Source: Leptolyngbya sp. BC1307
GTDB lineage: Bacteria > Cyanobacteriota > Cyanobacteriia > Phormidesmidales > Phormidesmidaceae
DNA length: 64,000 bases
Direction of reading: 5' to 3'
Assembly: GCF_002286735.1 (NCBI RefSeq)
Contig: NZ_NRTA01000005.1
Coordinates: forward strand, 1-64,000
This document shows, piece by piece, positions 46,541 through 55,551 of the stretch (positions are counted from its first letter, which is position 1; the number at the start of each line of letters is the position of its first letter). The notes below the pieces were generated by a model. That model searched no databases, was not told the origin of the DNA, and worked only from the letters and a program-made list of their open reading frames with translations. The position numbers were made by a program, and so were the translations under genes.

Positions 46541-47312
46541 GCCCTCTCCTTTTCCTGGAATGGATCCCTATTTGGAAGGCTACCTCTGGCCTGATGTGCA
46601 TAGTGCCTTAGCCAGCAAAATCAGGCAGCATCTCACGCCTTTGCTTCGCCCCAAATACGCAGCGCGTTTAGAAGTCTACTTCGCTGAAGATCCTTTTCCT
46701 GAAGGCGAAATAGGCATCCTTTATCCCGCCCTTGAGGTAGTCGAAACGCAGCAGCGCCCTACTCTGCCTTCCACTGGCAGCACGCTCACTATTACGCCCG
46801 CAACCCTAGTGCTTCCTGTGACTCAAGCCATCCAGGTTCGATTGACCAGTGTTGAAATCCGCGATACGGCTAACAACAAGCTCGTGGCGAGCATCGAGAT
46901 TCTTTCTCCGGTAAATAAACGGGAACCCGGTCTCACGGCCTATCGAAAAAAAAGGCAAAGGCTCTATCAGGCCGATGTTCACCTGCTTGAACTCGATCTC
47001 TTAAGACGTGGCACTCGCCCTTTTGCGCAGCCGCGCCTGCCGGACGTTTCTTACTGCATTGCCCTCACTCGCGCTCAGGCTAAGCAGGTTGAAATTTGGC
47101 CGGTTGACCTGCCCACGCCGCTTCCTGTTGTCCCGGTGCCGCTGCACTCGTCCGACTCTGACGTTCCGCTCGATCTGCAAGCTGCCCTTGTCGCTATCTA
47201 CGACGAAGCAGCCTACGACCTTACCCTTGACTACCGCCAATCGCCGCCGCCGCCAGCACTTTCTAGCGACGATGTTGACTGGTCTAAGGCTTTGCTTGAT
47301 TCTATGGATTAG
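46539..47312 (+). CDS. DUF4058 family protein
   Basis: 257 aa; the start MPSPFPGMDPYLEGYLWPDVHSALA is the hallmark of this family, abundant in cyanobacteria and of unknown function. A central segment TLSVEIRDT-like (QVRLTSVEIRDTANNKLVASIEILSPVNK) resembles PD-(D/E)XK-type folds (E and K pattern), followed by YRKKRQRLYQADVHLLELDLLRRG. That nuclease resemblance is tentative. Its start codon overlaps the start codon of the VOC gene on the other strand. Confidence 0.85.
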   Translation: MPSPFPGMDPYLEGYLWPDVHSALASKIRQHLTPLLRPKYAARLEVYFAEDPFPEGEIGILYPALEVVETQQRPTLPSTGSTLTITPATLVLPVTQAIQVRLTSVEIRDTANNKLVASIEILSPVNKREPGLTAYRKKRQRLYQADVHLLELDLLRRGTRPFAQPRLPDVSYCIALTRAQAKQVEIWPVDLPTPLPVVPVPLHSSDSDVPLDLQAALVAIYDEAAYDLTLDYRQSPPPPALSSDDVDWSKALLDSMD

Positions 47313-47369
47313 TGTCAGCAGCCTTTACATCGGCTACACAGCGTCAAAGGGACAGGCCGCTCAGGGAAA

Positions 47370-48602
47370 TCACTGAAGCTGAGTTTTGGAGGCGATGCGG
47401 GTCTTTTTGCGATCGCGCTCCGACAGCTCCCCGCCAGCCTGCAACTGCGTAGCATTCTCTTGCAAAACCGTAGCCGCGTTTTTATCGCCCATTTGAATGG
47501 CAGTATTCGCCGCCGATTGCAGCATGGTGACTGCGCCCTGGCGATCGCCCGACTTCAGCCTATCTTCCGCAATTTGTGTCTGCCGGTATTTGGCCAGCGC
47601 CAAAATATTTTGCTGAACGCTCGCATCTATCTTGGGAACGTAGGCGTCCTGGGCTTCCACTTGAATCTCGAAGGTCTCGGTCACCTGCCCGGTCAAACCC
47701 AGTGCTGGATTGTCGCAGGTCACCTGTAGCCGCGCAATCGTCGCCGTACTCGCCGCGAGCTGTGGTACGTACAAATTGAGCAAAATCACGCGGGGCCGCT
47801 CCTTCATCAGATCGCCAATACGCACCATCGCCTGATTGCCTTCCTGGACGGCGGTGAGTTCTATCGTCTCAGGCGAAACTTGGGCGACCGGCTTTAGATC
47901 GGCCAGTCGAGTACCGTCTGCTAGCTCTAAGTTGAGATAGGCGTTGGTGAGGCCGACTGATTGGATGCGCTTGAATAGACGACCAAAGATAGCGATCGCT
48001 TCCTCAGCATGCTCAATGTAGTTCAGCGAACCGCCGCCCGCGTCGGCAATTTGCTCCAGCACATCCTGATTCCAATGGTCGCCAAAGCCCAGCGTATTCA
48101 CCGTCAAGTTATAGCCAGTGGCTACGTCTGCGAGCTTTAGTGCCCGCGCATTGTCGCCATGCTCATTTTCGCCATCGGTCAGCAGCAGCAGTTGAGAAAC
48201 GCGATCCTCCTTGCCCGAAGCCAGTTCGCCGATCCCCGCCTTCAGGCCATCGTCAATCGAAGTGCCACCCCCGGCCCGTAGTCCGTCGATGCGTCTCTTG
48301 ATGTCTTCCAGGTCAGTGGCGGGCTGATTTTTGACCAGGACTTCGGCTTTGTGGTCGAAGGCGATGATAGAGATGCGATCGCGCGCCGTCAGCCGATCAA
48401 TAATTCGATGCGCCGCCTGCTTGACGGTCTTTAGCGGTGTGTCCATCATTGAGCCACTGCGATCTAGCACAAAGCACAGGTTCAAAGGCGCTTGCGAGCC
48501 TTCGCCGCTAGCTGACAGCGATACTGAAAGCTGTCGCTGACTATTGGGCTGATCGGTAGGAATGTGGGCATCGCTCAAGGCCCATTGCAAATCAACTTTC
48601 AT
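47370..48602 (-). CDS. VWA-domain protein
   Basis: 410 aa. A von Willebrand A domain at about residues 40-220 carries the MIDAS motif DRSGSM (CFVLDRSGSMMDTPLK), TDGENEHGDNARA and the conserved Thr in GTSIDDGLKAG. A beta-rich domain and a helical C-terminal part (about 320-400) follow. No signal peptide is visible, so it is probably cytosolic. Such proteins bind metal-dependent partners or act with MoxR-type ATPases, but none is nearby. Confidence 0.88.
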   Translation of the reverse strand: MKVDLQWALSDAHIPTDQPNSQRQLSVSLSASGEGSQAPLNLCFVLDRSGSMMDTPLKTVKQAAHRIIDRLTARDRISIIAFDHKAEVLVKNQPATDLEDIKRRIDGLRAGGGTSIDDGLKAGIGELASGKEDRVSQLLLLTDGENEHGDNARALKLADVATGYNLTVNTLGFGDHWNQDVLEQIADAGGGSLNYIEHAEEAIAIFGRLFKRIQSVGLTNAYLNLELADGTRLADLKPVAQVSPETIELTAVQEGNQAMVRIGDLMKERPRVILLNLYVPQLAASTATIARLQVTCDNPALGLTGQVTETFEIQVEAQDAYVPKIDASVQQNILALAKYRQTQIAEDRLKSGDRQGAVTMLQSAANTAIQMGDKNAATVLQENATQLQAGGELSERDRKKTRIASKTQLQ

Positions 48603-48839
48603 ACTCGACCAAGCTCCCGCATTTAACTAAACTCACTCTTATTTACCCCAATTAACTGATCTAACATCAGTGCCTCAAGGATCAATCCCAGATGTGAAAG
48701 AGGATGTCGGGGAGTGGGGTTATCCGCCAAAAACCGACCAAAAATCACCAAACTATCGACAGCGCAGCGAGTTCGCTCCCGAGCTACTATGGAAAACATA
48801 CTATGTAATGTTTTGAAAACGTAGCAAGCTGAGCCATTT

Positions 48840-49532
48840 ATGAGTTCTCCCATCAAGGCCGTTCAAGCTCCCTACGGTGGAGGCGCACAAGCCTATCGAA
48901 CCCCGCCGCCAGATCTGCCGTCGCTTCTCCTCAAAGAGCGAATCGTTTATCTGGGTACACCGCTGGTTTCTTCTGACGACTTCAAGCGGCAGATGGGCGT
49001 TGATGTGACCAAGCTCATCATTGCCCAACTGCTGTACTTAGAGTTTGATGATCCCGATAAGCCTATCTATTTCTACATCAACTCTACCGGCACGTCCTGG
49101 TATACCGGTGACGCCGTAGGCTTCGAAACTGAAGCCTTCGCCATTTGCGACACGCTGAAATATATCAAGCCGCCGGTACACACCATCTGTTTAGGCCAGG
49201 CAATGGGTACCGCTGCGATGATTTTGTCTTCTGGGGCGAAGGGTTCGCGGGCGAGCTTACCCCATGCCACCATCGTTCTTAACCAGGCCCGCTCTGGGGC
49301 GCAAGGCCAGGCTACTGACATTCAGATTCGGGCAGAGGAAGTACTCTCTAACAAAGCTTCTTTCCTCGACATTTTATCGGGCAACACCGGCCAGTCTGTC
49401 GAAAAACTAGAGAAAGACACTGACCGTATGTTCTATCTTACGCCTGAAGAGGCGAAGGAATACGGGTTGATTGACCGCGTTCTCAGCAGCACTAAAGAGC
49501 TGCCCACCGCTATCCCTGTAGGCGTGACTTAG
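48840..49532 (+). CDS. ClpR-type (catalytically dead) Clp protease subunit 1
   Basis: 230 aa of the ClpP fold. At the nucleophile the sequence reads LGQAMGTAAMIL (Gly for Ser) and at the histidine position ATIVLNQA (Asn for His), so it is not active. A loop of about 9 residues is inserted after NSTGTSWYTGDAVGFETEAF, as in ClpR of cyanobacteria and plants. The N-terminus (IKAVQAPYGGGAQAYRTPPPDLPSLLLKERIVYLG) is a cyanobacterial ClpR hallmark. First of three tandem clp genes. Confidence 0.9.
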   Translation: MSSPIKAVQAPYGGGAQAYRTPPPDLPSLLLKERIVYLGTPLVSSDDFKRQMGVDVTKLIIAQLLYLEFDDPDKPIYFYINSTGTSWYTGDAVGFETEAFAICDTLKYIKPPVHTICLGQAMGTAAMILSSGAKGSRASLPHATIVLNQARSGAQGQATDIQIRAEEVLSNKASFLDILSGNTGQSVEKLEKDTDRMFYLTPEEAKEYGLIDRVLSSTKELPTAIPVGVT

Positions 49533-49583
49533 GCCAGCTCTGCCCTATTTGCTCTATGCCCATTATCTCCAAGTAAACCGCTT

Positions 49584-50267
49584 ATGTCTGTCGATGGAAT
49601 CCTGCGCGTTCCTTACAATCTGCCGGGTAGCCGCTCCTGGCAGTGGGTTAGCGTCTACACGCGCATGAGTCAGGAACGCATCCTCTTTATCAATCAGCCG
49701 CTGTCAGACGGGGTGGCCAATTCGATTGTCTCTGCCCTGCTCTATCTCGATTCTGAAGATCCTAACAAACCCATTTACCTCTATATCAATTCCATTGGCG
49801 ATCCGGTGATGGGCGGAACGGCAGACGCTTCAGCGGGGATGGTGTCTATTCGCGCCGGGCTAGCGGTATACGATACGCTGGCCTATATCAAGTCTGAGGT
49901 GGTGACCGTCTGTATGGGAACTGCCTACGGCATGGCCGCTGTTTTGCTCTCTTCTGGCACTAAAGGTAAACGAGCCGCGCTGCCGCATACGAGCATCGCC
50001 CTGACTCACCCGCAAACGCTGACCCGGGGGCAGGCTACCGACATTGGCTTAGAAGCAGAAGAGGTGCTGGAGAAACGGCGTCTAATCCAGCGAATTTTAG
50101 CGGACAATACCGGTCAAAGCCCAGAGAAAGTTGCTAAAGATATGGAGCGGATGTTCTATCTTTCTCCAAAAGAAGCGAAAGCATATGGTCTAATTGACCG
50201 CGTCATTGAAAATCCGGCGGCCAATGTCACTGCGGATTTAGTCGATACATCAGTATCTTCTATTTAA
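49584..50267 (+). CDS. ClpR-type Clp protease subunit 2
   Basis: 227 aa. The nucleophile site is [12 protein letters not shown] (Gly for Ser) and the histidine site is SIALTHP with Thr in place of His. The loop insert [21 protein letters not shown] (about 10 residues) matches the ClpR L1 insertion. It is nearer to the third gene ([20 protein letters not shown]) than to the first in its N-terminus. It stands 51 bp after the first and 47 bp before the third, so one transcript is likely. Confidence 0.9.
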   Translation: MSVDGILRVPYNLPGSRSWQWVSVYTRMSQERILFINQPLSDGVANSIVSALLYLDSEDPNKPIYLYINSIGDPVMGGTADASAGMVSIRAGLAVYDTLAYIKSEVVTVCMGTAYGMAAVLLSSGTKGKRAALPHTSIALTHPQTLTRGQATDIGLEAEEVLEKRRLIQRILADNTGQSPEKVAKDMERMFYLSPKEAKAYGLIDRVIENPAANVTADLVDTSVSSI

Positions 50268-50314
50268 TCTTTTCTGTCTCAGACTCCTCCTACTCTCTAC
50301 AACTGCTTAAACCC

Positions 50315-50920
50315 ATGCCTATCGGAACTCCTAGCGTCCCCTATCGCCTCCCTGGCGGCACTTACGAACAGTGGATCAGCATCTACGAGCGGCTGTTTCG
50401 CGAGCGCATTATCTTTTTGACCGAAGAGGTCGATGACGGTATTGCCAACGCGATCGTTGCCTATATGCTGTATCTCGACTCAGAAGATTCGACTAAGCCA
50501 ATCTATCTCTATATCAATTCGCCGGGTGGCTCAGTCACAGCGGGCATGGCCATTTACGATACGATGCAGTACATCAAGTCGGATGTGGTAACGATTTGCG
50601 TTGGGTTAGCGGCCAGTATGGGGGCATTTTTGCTCAATGCGGGGTCTAAGGGAAAGCGTCTAGCCCTGCCACATTCGCGCATCATGATTCACCAGCCTTC
50701 GGGTGGGGTGGGTCGCCGTCAGGCTACTGATATCGAAATTGAGGCGGCGAGAATCGTACAGGTGCGCCGGGAGCTCAATCAGCTAATGGCTGAGCACTCA
50801 GGGCAAGATTTAGCGCGGATTGAGAAAGATAGCGATCGCGACTACTTCATGTCAGCTGCTCAAGCCAAAGAATACGGCCTGATCGACCGGGTGATTGAAG
50901 AACGGTTGCCCGCTAGCTAG
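50315..50920 (+). CDS. clpP: ATP-dependent Clp protease proteolytic subunit (catalytic)
   Basis: 201 aa. Catalytic triad in place: Ser in [12 protein letters not shown], His in [11 protein letters not shown] and Asp in the [12 protein letters not shown] region. [19 protein letters not shown] is the normal uninserted form. It probably supplies the active subunit of a mixed ClpP/R core that works with ClpC. Which ClpP paralogue (for example ClpP3) it is cannot be decided here. Confidence 0.95.
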   Translation: MPIGTPSVPYRLPGGTYEQWISIYERLFRERIIFLTEEVDDGIANAIVAYMLYLDSEDSTKPIYLYINSPGGSVTAGMAIYDTMQYIKSDVVTICVGLAASMGAFLLNAGSKGKRLALPHSRIMIHQPSGGVGRRQATDIEIEAARIVQVRRELNQLMAEHSGQDLARIEKDSDRDYFMSAAQAKEYGLIDRVIEERLPAS

Positions 50921-50999
50921 GAAGGCCCTTCAGCAAGCGCCTACAGTCAAAAAATAAGTCTGTTTTGCCAACAAAGCGCTGAACAGGCGGGGGATCTTC

Positions 51000-51005
51000 T
51001 ATAAT
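51000..51005 (+). promoter_or_regulatory. TATAAT box ahead of the J-domain gene
   Basis: Exact TATAAT 94 bp before the ATG at 51099. No strong -35 is seen (CTGAAC with a 15-bp spacer). Confidence 0.4.
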
Positions 51006-51098
51006 TTGTGCCAACTCGAATCTTACAGCGGGCTACTGGGTACGATCATGGTAGAAAGCTCAAGACCATAGCCTTTTGCTCCTCTCGCCTGCGCCGCT

Positions 51099-51818
51099 AT
51101 GAATTTGGCCCATCACTATCAAACGCTAGGACTGCGCCGGGGGGCCTCGCTGCGGGATGTGAAAACAGCCTATCGGGGCTTAGCTAGGCGCTACCACCCC
51201 GATACCAATCCGGGTGAGCAGGCGATTGAGCACTTTATTCAAATCAACGATGCCTACACCGCGATTGTGGAGACCCTGCGATCAGCAGGCGGCGGGTATA
51301 AGGCACAAGACCATAGCCAGGCTCAGACCGAGGCGTTTGACTTAGACGGCCTTAGGTTGACTTTAGAGCAGCTAGGCATCGGTAACTTTGATGAAGAACC
51401 GTCAACCGCCTATGCTGCTGCACCGTATGACCAGACAGAATGGGCGAATGGTTCACAGTCAGCATCGTCAGCTAGGCCAGCGGGCGATCAGCTTTCTGAC
51501 CGAGAAGAGAGCCTGAAGCAGGAGGCTTATAGTCAGCTCAAAGAGCTCTTGAGGCAGCAGAAGTTTCCCCGAGCGGTGGCGCTAGTCGAAGGCTTGGCGC
51601 AGCGCATGCCCGCCGACTCCGAAATCAGCCAGTGGCAGGCCATCGTCTACCAGCGCTGGGGACGGCAGCTAATCGGCCAGGGACAGCTGCAAAAAGCCCG
51701 TATCTATCTAAAAAAGGCGCTACGCACCGATCCGAATAATCAGTCTCTGTGGCGCGAGGTCAATCACGACTTTTGGCAGCTGGCTAACTTAACAGGGCAG
51801 TCAAGCTCGGCAACATAG
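51099..51818 (+). CDS. J-domain protein with helical C-terminus
   Basis: 239 aa. Residues 5-65 are a J domain with HPD (RYHPDTNPG) and AYRGLARR. After a Gln/Ala-rich linker the C-terminal 100 residues read like TPR helices (FPRAVALVEGLAQRMPADSEISQWQAIVYQRWGRQLIGQGQLQKARIYLKKALRTDPNNQSLW, split over two repeats). It resembles the J-TPR proteins of cyanobacteria. Likely recruits DnaK to a TPR-bound client. Confidence 0.88.
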   Translation: MNLAHHYQTLGLRRGASLRDVKTAYRGLARRYHPDTNPGEQAIEHFIQINDAYTAIVETLRSAGGGYKAQDHSQAQTEAFDLDGLRLTLEQLGIGNFDEEPSTAYAAAPYDQTEWANGSQSASSARPAGDQLSDREESLKQEAYSQLKELLRQQKFPRAVALVEGLAQRMPADSEISQWQAIVYQRWGRQLIGQGQLQKARIYLKKALRTDPNNQSLWREVNHDFWQLANLTGQSSSAT

Positions 51819-51876
51819 GCCCGGCGACATGTCGATAGGTCACTCGCACCGGAATCGCGACAATAGACCTGCTTGC

Positions 51877-52254
51877 CTAAAGCCGACTGTTATCAAAACT
51901 GCGACAAAAGCTATCTACACCAGATTTCAAAACGTAGATAGCGACTGGCGCGGCGATTAAAGCCGGGCAGTCTGTCTCCTGAGTGAGATAGTTGATCAGA
52001 GTGCTCAACTGGCCTGCCGCGAGTGAATCTCTAAACTGAGGCTGACAGGCGATATGGCGATAGCGTTTGCTAAAACCGGCTAGCCACTGCTCATTGGTAT
52101 CGGGCTCTTGTCCGGATCTAAGCGCTAGAGAAATAGCGGCATCTTCTACATCACCCTCACAGTCTTCGATCTCTTGAAGGGCCGATAGCGCTTCTGGATA
52201 GTCGGCCAGTCGAGCTTGAAGCTGGGTGATTTCTTCGGGGGTTAAGGCAATCAT
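51877..52254 (-). CDS. Conserved hypothetical protein
   Basis: 125 aa, soluble and acidic (LTPEEITQLQARLADYPEALSALQEIEDCEGDVEDAAISLALRSG, then GFSKRYRHIACQPQFRDSL). I do not recognise the family but similar short proteins occur in other cyanobacteria. Convergent with the J-domain gene. Confidence 0.65.
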   Translation of the reverse strand: MIALTPEEITQLQARLADYPEALSALQEIEDCEGDVEDAAISLALRSGQEPDTNEQWLAGFSKRYRHIACQPQFRDSLAAGQLSTLINYLTQETDCPALIAAPVAIYVLKSGVDSFCRSFDNSRL

Positions 52255-52376
52255 GCAAGTCTACGGAGGGTCGGGGGTGATCGAAATGGAATTATTGTGG
52301 CAGAGTAGCGACGATCTAAAATAAATCTCCCTTAAGAATTTCATTGATGGATAGGAAAATCCGTAACGGGGTTAAG

Positions 52377-53510
52377 TTAGCTGCCTATCGTACCGGAAAT
52401 AATTTGATTGAACCACTGCTCGCAGCGATCGCCCCAGGCGGCCAATGAATACATGGTTTCGGCCTGTTGACGGCAGGCGTATCGGTCAATCTGCTCGATT
52501 TGCGCGATCGCCGCGACCATCCCCGCCCGATCACCCGGCTCTACCAGCCAGCCCGTTTTGCCATGACAAACAATTTCAGCAGGCCCACCACGCCGATAGG
52601 CAATGACGGGCACTCCACAGGCTAATGCTTCAATCACGCCAATGCCAAAGGCTTCTACCCACTGTGGCGTCACCAGCAGCGCCTGACAGTGGCCCAATGC
52701 CTGCTGCAACTGGGGCGTCGGTAAAAAGCCGCAGTACGTGATCAGCGCTGCCGCCGTTGCCGAGAGGCTTTGCTGAATGCTTTGCCAGTAGTCAGTCGTT
52801 TCTAGTTTGCCGAAGATTTTGAGCGGACGATTAGCCGCTACGGCTGCTGCGATCGCCGCCGTCAGCCCTTTCTCTGGAGAAATTCGCCCTACCCAGGCCA
52901 GAGAGTCACCGGGGCGATCGCAATAGTCATACTGAGCAATGTCAATGGCGCTACCCAAAATTTGCCACCGCAGGGGGGCTGTGCCTGTCGGCGAGACAAA
53001 CGTGTCTGCCTGTGATCGCGTGTAGGCCCCTAGGGTGGCAGGAAACTGAGCCGACAGCTGAAAAATAGCTTCATCCAGACAGTCGTTCAGCGACCCCATG
53101 CTGACAAAATGAGCCACTGGCGTCGTCAAAAATGGCGTCAGATAAAAAGGTAGCCAGTCGTAGGCAAAATTGATCAGCAGGTCATAATTAGCCTGAGCCT
53201 GACGCGCATAGGCCCAAGCGTTAGCCAGCGCCGAGCCTACTATCACTGGAGCGCTGCGGTTTTGCGTCTGCGCTGTTGGCTGACAGCTGCCGGATACTTG
53301 AATAATCTCTATCTGGCAGTCTAGAGCGTCAGTGCGAGCGGCGGGCTGACCGGACAAAACAGAGCCCGCTGGCGCTGCGATCGCCACTCGATGTCCGCGC
53401 TGCCTCATCACCCGCGCCAAATTAGCCACCGTCAGCTCTACCCCGCCTCCCCGCCCAGACCCCAGCGGCCCGACCGGTGTAGACAGAATCAGCAACCGCA
53501 GAGAATTCAC
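52377..53510 (-). CDS. Glycosyltransferase family 4
   Basis: 377 aa with a GT-B fold. The N-terminal half starts LRLLILSTPVGPLGSGRGGGVELTVANLARVM; the C-terminal half has AWVGRISPEKGLTAAIAAA, the E-x7-E motif EAFGIGVIEALACGVPVIAYRRGGPAEIV and GWLVEPGD. It uses a nucleotide-sugar donor. The acceptor is unknown. It starts at GTG 53510, 15 bp after the next gene upstream ends, and no other glycan genes are nearby. Confidence 0.9.
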   Translation of the reverse strand: MNSLRLLILSTPVGPLGSGRGGGVELTVANLARVMRQRGHRVAIAAPAGSVLSGQPAARTDALDCQIEIIQVSGSCQPTAQTQNRSAPVIVGSALANAWAYARQAQANYDLLINFAYDWLPFYLTPFLTTPVAHFVSMGSLNDCLDEAIFQLSAQFPATLGAYTRSQADTFVSPTGTAPLRWQILGSAIDIAQYDYCDRPGDSLAWVGRISPEKGLTAAIAAAVAANRPLKIFGKLETTDYWQSIQQSLSATAAALITYCGFLPTPQLQQALGHCQALLVTPQWVEAFGIGVIEALACGVPVIAYRRGGPAEIVCHGKTGWLVEPGDRAGMVAAIAQIEQIDRYACRQQAETMYSLAAWGDRCEQWFNQIISGTIGS

Positions 53511-53525
53511 GCTGCTCCGAATGCC

Positions 53526-55001
53526 CTATTGAGTCCGGCGGATAGACGCTTCGCTAGACAGTAAATCTATGGGTTTTGCGCCGCTGCCGCCTGTGAAGGC
53601 GCGCATGTTCGGGTCTGTGTCGCTCACCCGGCGAATCCGGTTGAGCTGCTCAAGGGCCCAAGTCGCCGTCTGACGAACCTCGGCGTCTTCATCCTCGGTG
53701 GCATGACCGAGCATCTGGCTAATTTGGACCACTAGCTCGTAAATCCGGGTAAGGTCGCGAATGGCATTCTTACGAACCTCCGGGTTGTCGTCTTTAAGAG
53801 CGATCGCCAGCGCCCGGTTCATGGGTTTGAGCGATCGCGCCCCAATTTCTGAGAGAGCGGCTAACAGTAAGCTTTTCTCTTTAGAATCCGCATCGACCAT
53901 TGCATCGACTAACGGCTGCACCGCCATCGAGTTGCCACGCTGGCCTAGCTCCCAAATCGACTTACGGCGGCTAACCGGGTCAGGATTGCGCAAATTGCCG
54001 ATCAGCCCATCTACTACATCTCCTTGGGTTAGGGAGGAGACTTTCCCCATCTGACCGCTGGTTTGCAGGGCGCTGGTGGTAGGGGCGATCGCCCCTGTCT
54101 GCAAAGCCAGACTGCTGCCACTTAGTCTAGGCCCAGGCTGACCGGTCACCGGCGTCTCCATCCGAACAGATGGAGCTCGGTTTGGCGCTCCAGCATCGAG
54201 ATCTGCCTCGCCCCACGGATCGCCTACCGCTGGGCCACCCTTAGATTTGCCGCGATTGGCGACCAAAAAACCGACCCCAAAACTAGCTAGCAAACCTGCC
54301 AACCCTAGCCCCCAGCCCAGCGCAGGGCTAATCCCGTCTGCCGTATCATCTACGACAACCGTGTCATCCACCGCTTCCGCACTATCTATGGTCTCCGCAT
54401 CGTCTCCCGCCGCCGTATCATCGACGGTTTCCGCGTCATCAACGGTCGCTGCATCGGCAGTCGTTACGTTGATCGCTACGCCGTCTTGCTCAATGGCCGG
54501 TAGCTCGCTAGCGGTAGGCATTGCTTCTAGCAGCGGCGTAGCATCAGCTGCATTTGCAGCAAATGTCGCGGGCTCTGCGTCAGTAGCAGGTTTTTGATTA
54601 GCAGCAGGTTCTGTATTGGCATCATTTTGAGTAGAGAGCACTGCTTGCAGTTCCTGCCAGGTCTCATCGTCTAGTCTGCCGCTAGTCGCCAAATTCGCAT
54701 CGGATTGAAAAGTGCTGACGGCTCGCTGAGTCGCCAACCCGTAAATACCATCAACAGGACCTTTGTAATACTGACTCTGCTGCAGACGGCGCTGAACTAC
54801 CTTGACAGCTTCACCCCGAGCGCCTACGTCTAGAGCGCTACTCACCGAGCCCGCCGCCGAGCCTCCAGAAGCCTGAGCCATCAATGTTTGAGAAGAACCG
54901 GGCCTGGGCGCGATGATGGCAGCAGCAATCTTTGGCCGCATAGCCGGAGCGCCAATCGCAGTCAGGCAAGTTAGAAATACTAGAGTAGAACGCCGAATCA
55001 T
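53526..55001 (-). CDS. Exported/membrane protein with PG-binding domain and HEAT repeats
   Basis: 491 aa. Order: signal peptide (about 1-28), peptidoglycan-binding domain type 1 at about 60-115 (VKVVQRRLQQSQYYKGPVDGIYGLATQRAVSTFQ), Asp/Val/Ala low-complexity linker (VDDAETVDDTAAGDDAETID), one transmembrane helix at about 240 (LGWGLGLAGLLASFGVGFLV), then HEAT repeats (PDPVSRRKSIWELGQRGNSMAVQPLVDAM, DDNPEVRKNAIRDLTRI, EDAEVRQTATWALEQLNRI). The N-terminus would face the wall and the repeats the cytosol, which suits a sensor or scaffold. I know no characterised member. Confidence 0.85.
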   Translation of the reverse strand: MIRRSTLVFLTCLTAIGAPAMRPKIAAAIIAPRPGSSQTLMAQASGGSAAGSVSSALDVGARGEAVKVVQRRLQQSQYYKGPVDGIYGLATQRAVSTFQSDANLATSGRLDDETWQELQAVLSTQNDANTEPAANQKPATDAEPATFAANAADATPLLEAMPTASELPAIEQDGVAINVTTADAATVDDAETVDDTAAGDDAETIDSAEAVDDTVVVDDTADGISPALGWGLGLAGLLASFGVGFLVANRGKSKGGPAVGDPWGEADLDAGAPNRAPSVRMETPVTGQPGPRLSGSSLALQTGAIAPTTSALQTSGQMGKVSSLTQGDVVDGLIGNLRNPDPVSRRKSIWELGQRGNSMAVQPLVDAMVDADSKEKSLLLAALSEIGARSLKPMNRALAIALKDDNPEVRKNAIRDLTRIYELVVQISQMLGHATEDEDAEVRQTATWALEQLNRIRRVSDTDPNMRAFTGGSGAKPIDLLSSEASIRRTQ

Positions 55002-55551
55002 TGCTATCCTTACCTGTTATTTTTCAATATTTAACGACTATGTGAAGGTCGAATCTTGTGACAGGTGGTACTTTCGAGGAATTGCGCTGTATCAGGTCCG
55101 CACGTCGGACAAAAGCGAAAAATTCCTTTAACGTTGCTTCCACTAAAGTGTAGGATGCCCGCCTGAATTATTTTCTGTTAGTTTAAGACCAAACTGAGAA
55201 GATGCTACTGACCCTATAGAAACCTTTGAGCTTAAAAATGAACTCAAGTATTAAGTTTGAGCTAACTGCTGACGAATAATTTAGTCAGCCATTGGATGCG
55301 CTAAGCCCTGCATTGAGCTGTCTCAGTGAGTTGCTTTAAACTCCTCAATTTGTCAAAACGAATAAGAGTGCAGTGTGGCGTTTTCAGTGTGAACTGTAAC
55401 CTTCACGCTAACCAGCTCAGCCATTTTACTGAGGTCATTCTATCCTGAGCATTCAATTTCAGCGACGGGTAGTAGCTTGAGTTTTTCGCTTCTTTACAGT
55501 CGCTCTCTGTATGTTTACGTATCTCTTTTGATGTATTGGGAGAGCTGCCTG
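55002..55551. other. Gene-free stretch between the HEAT protein and the DMT permease
   Basis: 550 bp without a supportable ORF. It has small hairpins (GCTGAC/GTCAGC at 55268-55289) and a TTTGAGCT repeat at about 55225-55262. No clear promoter was identified. Confidence 0.4.

Noticed and set aside
54247-54597. Ala/Ser/Val-rich plus ORF of 116 codons
   Set aside because: Mirror of the Asp/Val/Ala repeat linker of the HEAT protein.
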